Below are positions 11,801 to 23,242 of a stretch of DNA of 64,000 nt, in pieces. A program made the position numbers and the translations under genes. The stretch is from Tigriopus japonicus (lineage: Eukaryota > Arthropoda > Copepoda > Harpacticoida > Harpacticidae): contig CM021315.1 of NCBI GenBank assembly GCA_010645155.1, forward strand, positions 3,324,506 through 3,388,505, read 5' to 3'. How positions within the stretch are numbered: position 1 is the first letter of the stretch; each line of letters opens with the position of its first letter. The notes beneath the pieces were generated by a model. That model did not search any database and had not been told where the DNA came from. It saw only the letters and a program-made list of their open reading frames with translations.

Positions 11801-14800
11801 GAATCCTGTTGAAGATCGGATTGAAGCTGTCTGGAGAAATCCTTGTTTACAGGGTATTGCATTCCTTGTAGCGGTAGTAGAAAATCCGCAACAAAATAAA
11901 AAGAAAAAAAAATAAGACTATTTTTCAATTGTTAGTTGCCAAGGTTGAACCCTGGCCAGTGTAACCAACCATCAAATCATTTAATTTTCCAATTTGAGTT
12001 TTAGCTCAATCGACTGCCGCGGTGAAAAGTTATGTCTAGGGCTGAATATTTTAGGTTAACTTTGTAGACAAATTATGACATAAATAGGTTGCCCAAAATC
12101 AGGTTTTAGGTTTTTTTTAGGTTGACTAAATAACACGCTTTACAAACTCTTCAGACCAAAGTCAGCATTTTTTTTATTGTTTTAGCGCAGTTTACTCTTT
12201 GCAAGAGTAAAAGTGGTTGAGTAGAGACAGAGGCAGCGAAAAATTTATCTGTTTTGGGGGATAGTGGCAGAAAATGGCAGGAAAGAAAAGTTTGTGACAG
12301 TGATGTTTGTTAAGTGGCAGATTATAGTATAAAGTTAAAAAATCGACCAAAAACCGAGAATGTAAATTTTCACGTTAAAAACGAGATCCGATTTTTTTCG
12401 ATCTAAAAACCGAGATCCAAAAAGTTTTCTATCTAAAACAACGAGAAGTAAAATTTTCGACCTAAAAAAAGAGATCCAAAATGTTCGACCTAAAAAAGAG
12501 ATCCAAAATTTTCGATCTAAAACAACGTGATCCATAATTTACGATCTAAAACAATGAGGTCCAAAATTTTCGATCTAAAACAACGAGATCTAAAATTTTC
12601 GCCTTTAGAAAAGGGATCCAAAATTTTCGATATAAAAAACGACATCTAAAAAAACGACATCAAAAATTTTCGACCCATAACAACGAGATTTAAAATTTTC
12701 GACCTAAAACCGATATGAAATAATTGAAAACGAGAAAATTATCGCTCAAAAGTGGCATGATATGGCGGAATGTGACCTCAAAAATGGCAGTGAGCCCCCT
12801 TAATTACCAGTATTTCAAACGACAATTGTGAATGTCGGCCTGAAACCAAGTGCTAACGCTGATTTGGAATGTGGGGGGGGGGATGAAAAGCAGTGAGTTC
12901 TCACTCTATTCTTCCCTTGTTCCATTTTCAAAGACAATGGGGTAAGGAATCTTATTCTGCAAATGACTTTGGGCTAAGAAAAAAGTTATTATTAGGTTGA
13001 AAACTCGGTTTTAGGTAAAAATTGCCCAAAAAAGGGGTTTTAGGTTAAAACCTAGGTTTTTATGTAAAACCTAAAATATTCAGCCCTAGTTATGTCTTTT
13101 CAAAGTTTTGTACACAATAGCATAAATAAGTTTGCCCTTTTGTGTTAACACAATTATTAAAAGAAGGCTCATTTCTTTTGTGTAGAGTTATGTCGTGAGC
13201 TTTGAGAGAGACTCTTGACTGATGTTCGATTGAGTTGAAAATTAAAGCATGTAGTCCAGGGGTCGGCAACCGGTGGGCTGCGGCCCACATGTGAGCCCAA
13301 GGGTAGCCTTGGGTGGGCCCAGGAGCTATGGGGAAAGTCCTAAATTGTTGGTCCGCGAGACATCCATAGTACTGCACTCGTGGGCCCAAAGCTCTTTGAT
13401 TGTTAATTTGTGGGCCCCTAAACCTACCAACGTTTGTTTGGTGGGCCTCTGACATGTAACCAAATTTTTGGACCTTGACCCAAAAGTGGTTGCCGACCCC
13501 TGATGTAGTCCATCTAACAAAGGAAAGTTCATTTGCACAAAACACTTTGTCCCTCGATTTGTTATCATGGAATCAACAGCTGAATTCTTTCAGCTATTCT
13601 GTTCCCATGTTTTTTCTAGTTGTGGGACAAAAGTATCGCAAATGGGTTTCTTTCCTTACGACTTTTGTTACTCACGAGTACAAATCAATTATGCCGTTTG
13701 ATGTCACAATCAGGGGAGGTCTTCTGCTGCATGTCTAAAACATTCTCAAGTCTATCAATCCTTTTCCGATTGGCAACTTTGGAATATTGCTAGGATTAGT
13801 ATCTTGGTTTTCTTTAAATCAACTTTCGATCTAGAGATCGAATGAAAAGGGTATTTAAACCCATTTGTGGTTAATGCAGATCCTGCCTCTCAACATTCGA
13901 TGCATTGCTTTCTTGTTGTGTGAATGTGACCGAATCAAGCTTGGTTCAGCCTCCAAGAAGAGTAATGGTCTTATACTGAAGGTCTCCTGTAGCTTCCCTT
14001 TTGAACGCCCACAATAAATGGATTCACCAAGACAAGGATGGTTGATGGTCTGGATGAAGAGAACATTGCATGTTGTTTCCATGCCATACTCCACTGAACC
14101 AATAATCTCGAGGTCCAGGATTAGAATTGTGTTAGTGATACTAGAACGGCTTGGAACCAAACAAGGTCCATTTGGTATTCCGTAAGACAATGTAAATAAC
14201 TTCAGATTCCCCGCATCTACCCCAGTTTCCCAATAATCTCGAGCTTCGTGCATTTATAGGTGGGTTTCTTTTCCATCACTGGTTGGGGAGAGTTTGGTAT
14301 GATTTTTCGCATCAACTTTCCCAGAATGTTGATTTTACGTGTTGAAGTGAAGCTTAACATTCGGATTACGTTCATCCATTTCATACAAACCTCCAGATAT
14401 GCGATTCATTGGGCAACAACTGTTTGGGAGATCACAATACTAATATAGCCCCAAAAATTGCGCCCTGACACAAAAGTTTGACCTGTTCTTGAACTTCTCA
14501 GAACGCACTGGATAAATCAAGAATAACTTGAATAACTATATATTAAGTTCATTAACTTGCAAAATTACTTAATAATTCAGTCTGAAATGTGGTTTCCTCT
14601 CTAAATTTGGCCATTTTTGCGAATCATGAACAAACTGTTTCGAGAAATTCAGATTTAAGCATCGTTCCTATATACCTGTACTGCATTTTGGACATACTCA
14701 GGGAAATAATTGTCGGAACTGTTCTGGCAACCTTTGGTCAGCTGTCTGTGAAAATTGTTCTCCATAATAAGCAAGTATCTCGCATCTATAGATATCTGTG

Positions 14801-17800
14801 ACTGGAAACGGCAGAACATAATATTTTTGTCACAATGCTTAGAGGTTGCGCATATTTTCTATTTTGTTGGTTGCGCTTAAAGGACTCTATAGCCAAAAAT
14901 GATTGCCTTTCTTTGGTTGTACATTCCACCGAACCGTTGAACTAAGAAAAAATATGAATGAATGAGTCAAGGTAAAGAAAAGGACGGTTTTCAAAGGGCC
15001 CTTTGATAAAAACAGACAATGTAAGTTCGTACCTTCAAGTGTATTTTTCTCCACATTTTCAGGAAGCTTCGCAAGCATAAAGTGACAAGGATACACATGA
15101 ACCTATTTGCCTCGATGATCCTGCAATGCTTCATCCGACTTATCATCTACATTGACCAGTTTGTTGTTAGAGAAGATGGATTCACCATCACGGGGGCGTC
15201 CAACGTGTCAATGAAAGGCATTGATAACACGGTAAGGTTTAGTCATTGAGTGATTAGCTTGTTCACGGATTCCAAGGGGGATAATTCGAAACACGCGTTT
15301 TTTGTGTAGGGGCATTTTATTTTATTTGGATCATGGAACTAAACACGTACAAACGTAAAAGATAACCTGAGATTAAATTCAAGTCAGTCGGAAGCGATGG
15401 AAAATCGAACTCAATCTTTAAGCTCGTGTTGTCATATTGTTCCTTGCGGAAGTTTTGGGTCAAAAAGCTTAAGCTTTTAACCGTTTAAGCTAAACTTTTC
15501 CTTTTCAAAAAGTATAAATCGTTGGTTTGCATGTCAACATTTGATATTTTGTAGAGAATACCAAAATCAAGTCTGAGCAACGGTCCCCAAGAAAAGACTC
15601 GAGCTTATGTATTTCAACCACAACTCATGATTCGAGAGTACACTTAAAGATCGTTAATCTCTAGGGTCTCATGTTAACACATAATATCTCTTCTAGAATA
15701 CACCAAAATCAAGTCAAATTTGAGTATATACTCTACGAACGTTAATCTGACTTGATTTTGATATAATCTGAACATAAATCTCATATGCGTTAACATGTGA
15801 CATGATTTTAGTACACTCAAAATAATCTTATATGCGTCAATGGGCCGCATGTTAACGCAGACAAACTTGTTTTGAGTAGGGATCTGCAACCTGTGGGCCC
15901 ATGCCAACATGTGGCCCATGGGTGGTAGTTGGTGGGCCATAGGCAAGGGATAAAACTGTGGGCCCGCGAGACATCCATTGAACTGTACTGGTGGGCCCAA
16001 AGCCCTTTGATCGCTAATTTGTGGGCCCCTGGACCTACCAGTCTGTTTGGTGGGCCCCTAAAAACACATAACCAAGTTTGGTAATGGTGACGATGTGAGG
16101 TCCGGACGAAAGAACAACAAAGCAGCGTCACCAGATATTTGAAAATCAGTAATTTCAAGTTAAATAATGGCAAATGCCAATTTGCAGAAAATATTTACCT
16201 TTCATTTGAAATATGTTCCACTTTCAAAATAGAAAGAAAAATATCCTAAGATATTGCCCATAGGAAAATTTTCATTGTTCAAACAAGAATTTTTGATCTG
16301 AATTTCACTCTTGCAAGTAGTCTATCTAGAACAGAGGTAAGCAACCAGTGGGCCCAAGAGTGGTCTTTGGTGGGCCCAGGAGCTATGGGGCAAGTCCAAA
16401 ATAGTGGGCCCGCGAGACATCCACAGTACTGTACTCGTAGCAAAAAGTACAAGTAAAAAAAACCAAAGCACTTTGATTGTTAATTTGTGGGCCCTGAACC
16501 TACCAACGTCTGTTTTATGGGCCCCTGTTAACATGTAATCAAATTTGGTGGGCCTTGACCCAAAATTGGTTGCCAACCACTCATCTACAACATAAATGCC
16601 AAAGCATGACACTAACATAATTTGCTTCAGAATTGCCGAATCTGACCCTCTTTTTGATGTTTTTTGGCATGATTGGTTCGTAAAGTTCTGCTAACACTGG
16701 TTTGCACTTTCGACATCGCCACCATTACCCCAAATTTACAGGGCTTTGACCCAAAACTGTTTGCCGACCCCTGGTTTAGAGGATTACAATGTCCTCGAGT
16801 AAACACTCGTCCCAGCTACTAGGCCGCATGTTAGCGCATTTAATTCGAAAAGCGAGAGTATAGCAAAATCAAGTCAGATTAACGATCGTCGAGTATTTAC
16901 TTACCCAGGCTCCTGTGTTTGCAACAGAGTAGCTCTCGAGAGTATACTGTATACTCGAGGCCTGTTAATCTGACTTGATTTTTCTATGCTCTTGCTTTTT
17001 GAATGAGGTGCGTTTACATGCAGTCTACTGTGTTTCAAATCAGTGATGACTTGAGAGTATACCTAAGGATCGTTAGTTTGACTTGAAGTTGATAAATGAT
17101 ATTGAAGTAGTGTTTTCAGGAATTAGAGTCCCATACCAAATCAACAATCATTCGTGACACAACACGTTTGTTATGAAATTTTGCTAATACCAATTGAAGA
17201 AAAAGGTTTGAAGTATATTAAGCCAAAGAATTTTTAAAATCTATTGACTCTTTATAAAACTATGATTTTGTTTTCAAGAAAGACTCCCTACTTAAGGGAT
17301 GCACGCTCCATTGTCAAAAAATATCCCTACTTTGAGCGCCTATGAAAAGGACTAATATTGTTGCAATTCATTTGACAACGGAAACAAAGTGTAAGGTATA
17401 AACCCCTACTTTTTACGTTATGTGGATCTCAAATTAATTTCGTCGACTCCTTTTTTCATAATTTACCATAACAGTTTTGGGGACTCCACTTCACTTGACC
17501 GTTAATCAAACTTAATTTTGATATACTCGAGCTATTTGAATTAGTGCACTAAATATGCGACCAATAGACCCTTAGGCTCAATACGGTCATCTATGTCAAT
17601 TTATCAAACCTCATTTCAAATTAAGCCAAAATCTGAGTAAGGCAAAAGTTCCTATCAGGTTTTCCTGGTACGTGTTTTATGGAAAACTGCTGAGGACAAA
17701 TTATTACTAAAAGCGTTGCACATTTGAAATGGGACACATTACATTTATGCAATGGGAATATTCGAGCTGCTTTCCTCTCACTGTTTGCCAAACATTCATT

Positions 17801-20800
17801 GCCCATATTTTTGCAATTCCAAATACCTTTTAATCTCATTTTCTCGAATATAAACACCCTCTTTTCAATTCAACAAGAGCCTTCAAAATTGTAAATCTTT
17901 CTTCTTGATTTGAATCACATTTATTGTAATAAATACTCAGGGGGGGGAGCTTCAAAACGGTCTCATTCTGCGAGGTTGAGTTTATGCACATAAAAAAATA
18001 CTTTCTAGATGGCTTGTGATGACCTAAAAGCATATCCACACTTTGCGTTGACTATTTCTTTCGTGTTTTTTAAAGTATTCATACCGCATGATTCTAATCC
18101 TTAAAGAAGTGTATAATCTTACCTCAAGGTTAAGAATAAAGTCATTTCACAACTGTTGTGAGCTAAACGAATGTCTTTCTCTGTTTTTTTTTTGTATGGA
18201 TCATCTAGCCCTTCCTGTGCCAAACTTTCTACACGCTCATTGAATACGGCAAGACGGCCATGTTTTTGTGGATGTTCATAGAAGGAGTGATTCTGTACCA
18301 CATGACCACTGTGGCATACTCACGGGGACCGGCAAATCAAAATGTTTTCTACTTCTGTGGTTGGCGTAAGTATCTACTACAACGAAACTTTTCCTTTGGA
18401 CCTTTCCCAATATCGTTCAAAATGTAAGTTTACCATTGTACTTTAGGACGTTTTTGAGAAATAAAACTTCGGGCCGATCATTGTTCTAAATTGAGAGCTT
18501 TTTGCATTAAAAAAATTGTTCCGAGGGATTTTCTTTGTAACCTTTGGACCTAGACCGGAGTTTTGAAAGGGATCATTTCTTGCTTAAATCATCTTTGCTT
18601 AATCATTAGGGTTTGGATAAAGCCGTTTCACTTTGGTCGAAAGTAGAGAACGCAATTTTGGATTACGTTCATTCTCCTTGCTGAAACGTTGCATACACAA
18701 GAAGTTTATTAAAAGACCTTGATTTTGACGTATTGATTCACGTACAGAACAACAGTGAACAAATGAGAAAAAGCTCTCTTTCTCTCAAGTTTGTTCTCCT
18801 TTAATGCGACGTTATTTGGAAAGGAAGGCCAATTACTAGGTCTTATTTCCCCAAGGAAGCGGTCTTATAAGGACCCCCATGTGGTTTTATCCTTTCCTTT
18901 GATATGGTTGAATTTTTGTTAAAATTGCGTCATGCTTGGTAATTGATCTCTCTTTGCAGTTATACCAATACCTTTGACCTTGATTTGGGCCTTCACAGCC
19001 TTTGACAAAAGCGACGGATCTCATTGTGGACAAGGCTACTCACTTCAACCAAACTACTGGATTTTGGAAGGACCTCGCGTGTTTTTCATCTTGGTATGTT
19101 AAAGATGACTCTTTGGAGGGCATTTTTCACATCATCACTAGCTGGCAGTTGTTCCAAATTTGCATTGGAAAATCCTTTCAAACTTCAAAGGACCATATGA
19201 ATAGATGTACGCCGTTGGTCTGCTATTCGCAAACCCACCGATGGCAATGTCAGAAACTCTAAATTGATACTTTTTCTACAGACCGATACATCTTTGATGT
19301 TGAGTATAAGAAAGCAATGTTTAACTTGTATTCATGATTTCAGCTCAATGTTCTGATCCTTATGAATGTCTCCAGAGTGTTATTCATGCACCTCCAAGGC
19401 AACGAGGAATCAACTGATGTCAATCAGATAAGGTAATATCGAGTTAATCCACTGCAAAGGTCACATTCGGTACCGCTTCGTAATTCTTATTAGAGCCTCA
19501 GGGAATTAGAAAACTTGGTCAATTTCGAATCGAACGACATTTCTCATATTTTCAAATGAGATTGCTTGTAAGTTGATTGAGACGAGTATTGTAAAGTTCG
19601 TTTGCATTTCTAGTTAAAACAGTGCAGTTTGAGATGACATTTTGCTGAAACTTTTTTTGCATTCTCAGATCTGCCTTTCTTTTAACTTTAAATTGGGATT
19701 CGTGCCTTTGGTCCAAGCATTTGTGGAATACCTACATTTACTGAATAGGTTGCTAGAAAAAGCGTAGAAATTTCCCTTTATTGTTTTTTTATGGTGAAGG
19801 AACGTTTTACCCAAACTTTCCGCAACCTAATAAACTATATCGAAAATGTCCCAAAAATACGTGTCACACTTGGTAACCTCGTTAGGATACAAAATAGAAG
19901 CCGGTAATCCCTAACCAAAGGAAACCTCGGCTAAGAGGGTATTTACTGTCATCGACCTAAATTTGCTTTCATTGGTTCCACTGTCTGTAACGAGTGTCAC
20001 GTCCCTCTAAAGAAAGTTCCACAATACACATTTTTTCCAATATTGTGGTCGTCAGAAGGCTGTCCATAATGGTTTCAAGTAGCCTTGTGTTCATTTGGGC
20101 GTATTGGTTATGGAGATGAGGAGGGGAGTTGATTGATGGGGGATCTGTCTCTAATTGACAACGAAATGACTGAACTCGCTTCTGGACAAGCATGTCGAGA
20201 TCAATTTACTCATCCAGATGCGATCTTTCAGATCTTTGCTTGTATGATAGCAACCATTTTGGTTATCCGCTCTTTAATCCCAAATCAAACTCTTTGTTCT
20301 TTTCAGAAAATCCCTTAAATCCTTGTTGTTCCTCCTTCCGCTTCTTGGGATTACTAATGTCCTCCATCATCTTTGGCCCAACCCATTGAGAGGATCGTGG
20401 ATCTCGTTCGCCATTTGGAGTATCCTCACTCATTTCCTTTATTCTTTTCAAGGCATCTTTGTGGCTTGTGTTTATTTTCTTTTTGATAAGAAGGTGAGCT
20501 TTCAAAATATGATACCGATGTTTCATGACGCCATTGAAGACGTCTATAAAAATGGATAGTAATTTGGTTAAAAGATTGATGTCGAGTTCGAAGAAAAGCA
20601 AAAACATTCCAGATCTTTCATTGTTTTTTACTTTTTAACGCAAGGTCATATTTCGAAATAACGCTCTTGAACAGCAAACGTTTGAACAATTCTAAAACAA
20701 GCTTTAATTAAATTAAAGGGCAATTCCTTATCCGAATTGGTACAATATAAGAAACTCAAGTTGTACTGCGAACTTTGTGGTCCATGATATGGACACAAGT

Positions 20801-22200
20801 ACTACGAAATTCCGTTTTCTAAAGATCAAAGCCTTCTTTTTCTCTCCAAGTCAACATTTGCAAGGATGTCAAAAAGAATGTATATGTGTTGATTTTGGTC
20901 GTCAATCAACGACTTGTTTAGGTTGTGCTAAAAGTATGTAACATTTCTTTGATATCTCAATATTCTGATTCTGAATGGCCTTTGATAAGGTTTATCCAAA
21001 GATGAATAAAAATTATATTATTTTATGAAAAATCTCAAAATCTCTCATGAGATTGGATGGAGAGCGGGTCGCTTTTTTGAATAGTTAATTTCTGTGATAT
21101 TTGTATTGTTTTCGGTCCATTTCACATTTAACCGTGTTAATAAGGTTAGAAGGATGAACTGTTATAAAAATTGTGTTTTTTCAAATATTGACATTCATTG
21201 GGGGGCTCAAGCTGCTTTGTAACGAATTTTACACCAATGGGAGATTTCTCGTTTCAAGAGTTCATCCCTATGTTTAAGGAATATTAAGATCTGCCAATGC
21301 AATCTCTATTTTTCATTTCAATATTTTGACAGAAAATAATTACATATCATTTTGGATCCGCCTTCAATTTAATTGGAAAAAGACTGGATGACGAATTTTG
21401 AAGCCCTCAAAAGTTTTCAGTCCAGTTTATTGGAATAGAAAAGGTAGAATAGATAACACTGAAATCTACAACCTCCAAATAGTCTAAATCAGGGGTCGGC
21501 AATCGTTTTAGGCCAAGGCCCACCAATTTGACTACGTGTTGTGCAGGGCCCACCAAACAGACGTTGGTAGGTCAAGGGGCCAAAAATTAAAGATCAAGTA
21601 CCTTTAGGCCCACGTACACAGTACTATGGATGGCTCGCGGGCCCACTATTTGGGACTTTCCCCAAAGTGCCTGGGCCCACCAACGACCACCCTCAGGCCC
21701 ACATGTGGGCCGCAGCCCACCGGTTACCAACCCCTGGTCTAAATGTTCTTAAACCCTGCCCGATGTTGATTTTGGATTTTTTAACCTACTTAGTTCTCTC
21801 TTTCCAGGTCAAGACCACCTTATACACGTTTTGGATCCTGAAGGTCACTTTGCGAGATCGGGCCGGATCTCATTCTATGGTGGCCCCAGATCGCCGCCAA
21901 AACCTAAGTGAAGGACAAAATCCAGCTGCCACTCCAGGCACCACTGTAGGTGTTGTGATGAATGGGCCAGTGTCTTCCCATCTTAATGGGAAACCTCGCG
22001 AGAAGGCCCACATTGAAGGCAACCTCATTCCGATGACAGCGAACTCTGTGACCTGTTTAAAGAACAACGCCAAAGCAAACAAAAGCTCTCCTAAGCGCAG
22101 GGCCACTATTTTGAGGACGGTGGAGCCAAAAGTCAAGAAAAGATCCTCGATCACCACCTTGAAACCACCGGCAAGAATGCTAAGCTCGTTTCGTGTTTGA
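8838..22200 (+). CDS. Class B (secretin-family) GPCR, partial
   Basis: Seven exons on + join in frame to about 410 residues: 8838-8941, 15063-15231, 18209-18365, 18960-19093, 19344-19432, 20307-20493, 21808-22200. Every intron is GT-AG, and the phases fit. The product is a seven-helix receptor for a peptide hormone that would signal through G proteins at the plasma membrane. TM1 lies in exon 1 (GYSLSFLVLLFALITFCYF) and TM2 in exon 2 (IHMNLFASMILQCFIRL), followed by an N-glycosylation site (NVS). TM3 starts at the conserved Cys (FLCQTF) and contains WMFIEGVILY. TM4 is GWLIPIPLTLIWA, and the extracellular loop 2 Cys (SHCGQ) pairs with the TM3 Cys in this family. TM6 is LLPLLGITNVL and TM7 is the class B signature SFQGIFVACVYFLF. 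The ~120-residue tail is basic and Ser/Thr-rich, ending at a TGA. The hormone-binding ectodomain exons were not found upstream; they may lie before this window. By feel it is nearest the DH31/calcitonin or PDF receptor group, but this is not secure. Confidence 0.92.
11593..11716 (+). repeat. tRNA-derived sequence, tandem copy 1
   Basis: The block contains a polymerase III A-box-like segment (GCCAGAGTGGCCACG) and a perfect B box (GGTTCGAATCC), about 60 bp apart with a long middle, as in tRNA-Leu or tRNA-Ser. It is followed by a short tail and then a second copy. The acceptor stem does not close convincingly, so this is probably a tRNA-derived SINE head or tRNA pseudogene and not a working tRNA. 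Confidence 0.55.
11717..11842 (+). repeat. tRNA-derived sequence, tandem copy 2
   Basis: This directly repeats the previous block (about 125 bp period) with roughly 80-85% similarity by eye. It has the same A-box-like (GTGGCCGCGCG) and B-box (GGTTCGAATCC) pair and the same downstream GGAGAAATCCTT. The duplication extends beyond the tRNA-like core, so the copied unit is larger than a tRNA gene. Confidence 0.55.
12037..13088. mobile_element. hAT-type non-autonomous element, 1052 bp
   Basis: Terminal inverted repeats begin TAGGGCTGAATATTTTAGGT at both ends. They are flanked by an exact 8-bp duplication, GTTATGTC, at 12029-12036 and 13089-13096, which is the hAT hallmark. No transposase is encoded. 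The interior (about 12350-12720) is a degenerate tandem array of roughly 30-bp units containing AAAATTTTCGACCTAAAAC. Confidence 0.9.
12350..12720. repeat. Degenerate ~30-bp tandem array inside hAT element
   Basis: About twelve units of the form CGAGATCCAAAATTTTCGA then TCTAAAACAA, with substitutions and length changes, lie wholly within the 1052-bp hAT-type element. Confidence 0.8.
13257..13502. mobile_element. hAT MITE (CAGGGGTCGGCAACC family), 246 bp
   Basis: Inverted termini CAGGGGTCGGCAACC are exact at both ends, with an exact 8-bp target duplication ATGTAGTC at 13249-13256 and 13503-13510. The interior is rich in GGGCCC and GTGGGCC. This is the best preserved member of a family with at least six copies in the window (15877, 16332, 21490, 23243, 46027) and serves as the reference for the others. 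Confidence 0.95.
14437..14895 (+). repeat. Dispersed repeat shared with 4936-5103
   Basis: Both terminal blocks of the 4936-5103 repeat are present in the same order, here separated by an additional ~290 bp. Either this copy is longer and ancestral, or it has received an insertion. Confidence 0.55.
16080..16729. mobile_element. Inverted-repeat element inside the hAT MITE
   Basis: Termini GGTAATGGTGACGATGT (left) and the complement of GGTAATGGTGGCGATGT (right) flank the insert. The octamers outside are CCAAGTTT (16072-16079) and CCAAATTT (16730-16737), an 8-bp target duplication with one change. Without the further insert at 16332-16582 it would be about 390 bp. It is a different family from its host, with no coding capacity. 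Confidence 0.8.
16332..16582. mobile_element. hAT MITE, innermost layer of the nest
   Basis: This is a 251-bp member of the CAGGGGTCGGCAACC family (ends CAGAGGTAAGCAACC and GGTTGCCAACCACTC). It has flanking octamers ATCTAGAA (16324-16331) and ATCTACAA (16583-16590), one mismatch. It sits inside the 16080 element, which sits inside an older member of its own family. Confidence 0.9.
18428..18560. mobile_element. Hairpin MITE, diverged copy 3
   Basis: This is a weaker relative of 5400-5570: ACCATTGTACTTTAGGACG, then CATTGTTCTAAATTGAGAG, GTTTTTGCA-like, ATTGTTCCG and GGACCTAGACCGGAGTTTTGA in the same order. The terminal hairpin has mostly decayed. Confidence 0.55.
20494..21807 (+). other. GPCR intron 6, 1.3 kb
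   Basis: The last intron, between the TM7 exon and the tail exon. It is AT-rich and contains one intact hAT MITE (21490-21736). No additional exon was seen. Confidence 0.7.
21490..21736. mobile_element. hAT MITE, 247 bp
   Basis: Ends CAGGGGTCGGCAATC and GGTTACCAACCCCTG, with an exact 8-bp target duplication GTCTAAAT at 21482-21489 and 21737-21744. It is inverted relative to the 13257 copy, as judged by the internal GGGCCC-rich blocks, and lies 71 bp upstream of the last GPCR exon. Confidence 0.93.
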
Positions 22201-22624
22201 AATTACAATGTCGCAAAGAGAACCAATGGAGTCAAAAGGCAGAGGATAAGGATAAAACGCTAATTGTTCCAAGTTGAGTCGGGACAACATTATTAATCAA
22301 TTTGGCTTGGTTTTATGACTTTTTAAAAGTCATTGCATTTTTGCCGTTTACTCTTTTGGGCGAGACCAGCGCCTTTTTAATGAGGTGGTTTTGGCGTGAA
22401 ACTCCAACCAAGACACTCTACGCATCTCTTTGTTCCCTTCGACAAGACTAAAAAAGGCGGGAAAGTGGCCAAAACTGAGGTCGAAGCAGAATTCATGGCA
22501 ATGTAAGACTTTGCGTATGAACAAATACATCTGCTCGGGCCAAGAATAATCGAGAACCTTGTGGTGTGATAGGCCCTTGACGATTCCCTCCTGTCAAAGT
22601 ATCCCTGTACCTAAATGATGTCAA

Positions 22625-22630
22625 AATAAA
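22625..22630 (+). terminator. Poly(A) signal, probably of the GPCR gene
   Basis: AATAAA lies about 425 bp after the GPCR stop codon on the same strand. Confidence 0.45.
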
Positions 22631-23242
22631 ATTCGGAGATTGTGCGTACTCGAAGAATTACTATTTGATTGATGGTTTTTTTACGCGCATGTCAATAATC
22701 TGTCTAAATTTGTGAACAAATAAAGACTTCTTTAAGAACCTGTGAAACGTTTGAAGGTGTCCTTTTAAGAAAGTTGCAGGAAAGTGACACATCGAATTGT
22801 ACAAAGTAACGGATTGGCCTCTACTATATTGATGTTCCTGGAGACAATCAAATCCGAGCGTCAGAGGTTTGCTTTGCAAGATTTCTTTGCAAGTTTAAGA
22901 GTTGACCTAAATCTTAAAAAGTTTTGAACATTCATTTCTCGTGATACGTTTTTATCAGGATTGATTTTCAACGAAATAAGATTATCAAACGGGCTCATAA
23001 CTTGATTTCCCAATCGATTCCCAAAATGACTTAATTTACTTGAAAGGGAACATCTTACCACAATTGTTTTCTGACAAAGTTGGGTTAAATATTCAAAAAA
23101 ATATTTCTGCGCATAGATGCAACTATTCAAAAATGTAATAGATAACAATCTCATCGTTTACAAAATATTTTTGAATTTCTATTTGCGGATTTTTTGTGTT
23201 CTCCTACAATGGGTGAAATCTCTTAAACCTAAATGACTAATG

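Larger units (their letters stand above)
8942..15062 (+). other. GPCR intron 1, 6.1 kb
   Basis: This is a large intron between TM1 and TM2 exons. It contains a tRNA-derived tandem pair, a 1-kb hAT-type element, a hAT MITE and a dispersed repeat (listed separately). The rest is AT-rich, with no exon seen. A 33-codon frame at 10826-10924 ending at CAG|GT looks mildly exon-like but has no place in the receptor. Confidence 0.7.
15877..16773. mobile_element. hAT MITE, outer layer of a nest
   Basis: The left end (TAGGGATCTGCAACC, three changes from the family terminus) is at 15877 and the right end (TTGCCGACCCCTG) stops at 16773. The flanking octamers are GTTTTGAG (15869-15876) and GTTTAGAG (16774-16781), a target duplication with one change. 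The element is split by a second transposon at 16080-16729. Removing the insert leaves a unit of about 240 bp, the family's normal size. Confidence 0.88.
15232..18208 (+). other. GPCR intron 2, 3.0 kb
   Basis: Between TM2 and TM3 exons. It holds a three-level transposon nest (15877-16773) and many dispersed copies of a motif around AAATCAAGTCAGATTAAC, in both orientations (near 15566, 15704, 15745, 16867, 16968, 17080, 17505). The pair at about 16860-16985 forms a hairpin. No exon was seen. Confidence 0.65.

Noticed and set aside
20263..20607. 114-codon minus-strand frame
   Set aside because: Antisense to the GPCR TM6-TM7 exon, which has proper splice sites and family motifs.
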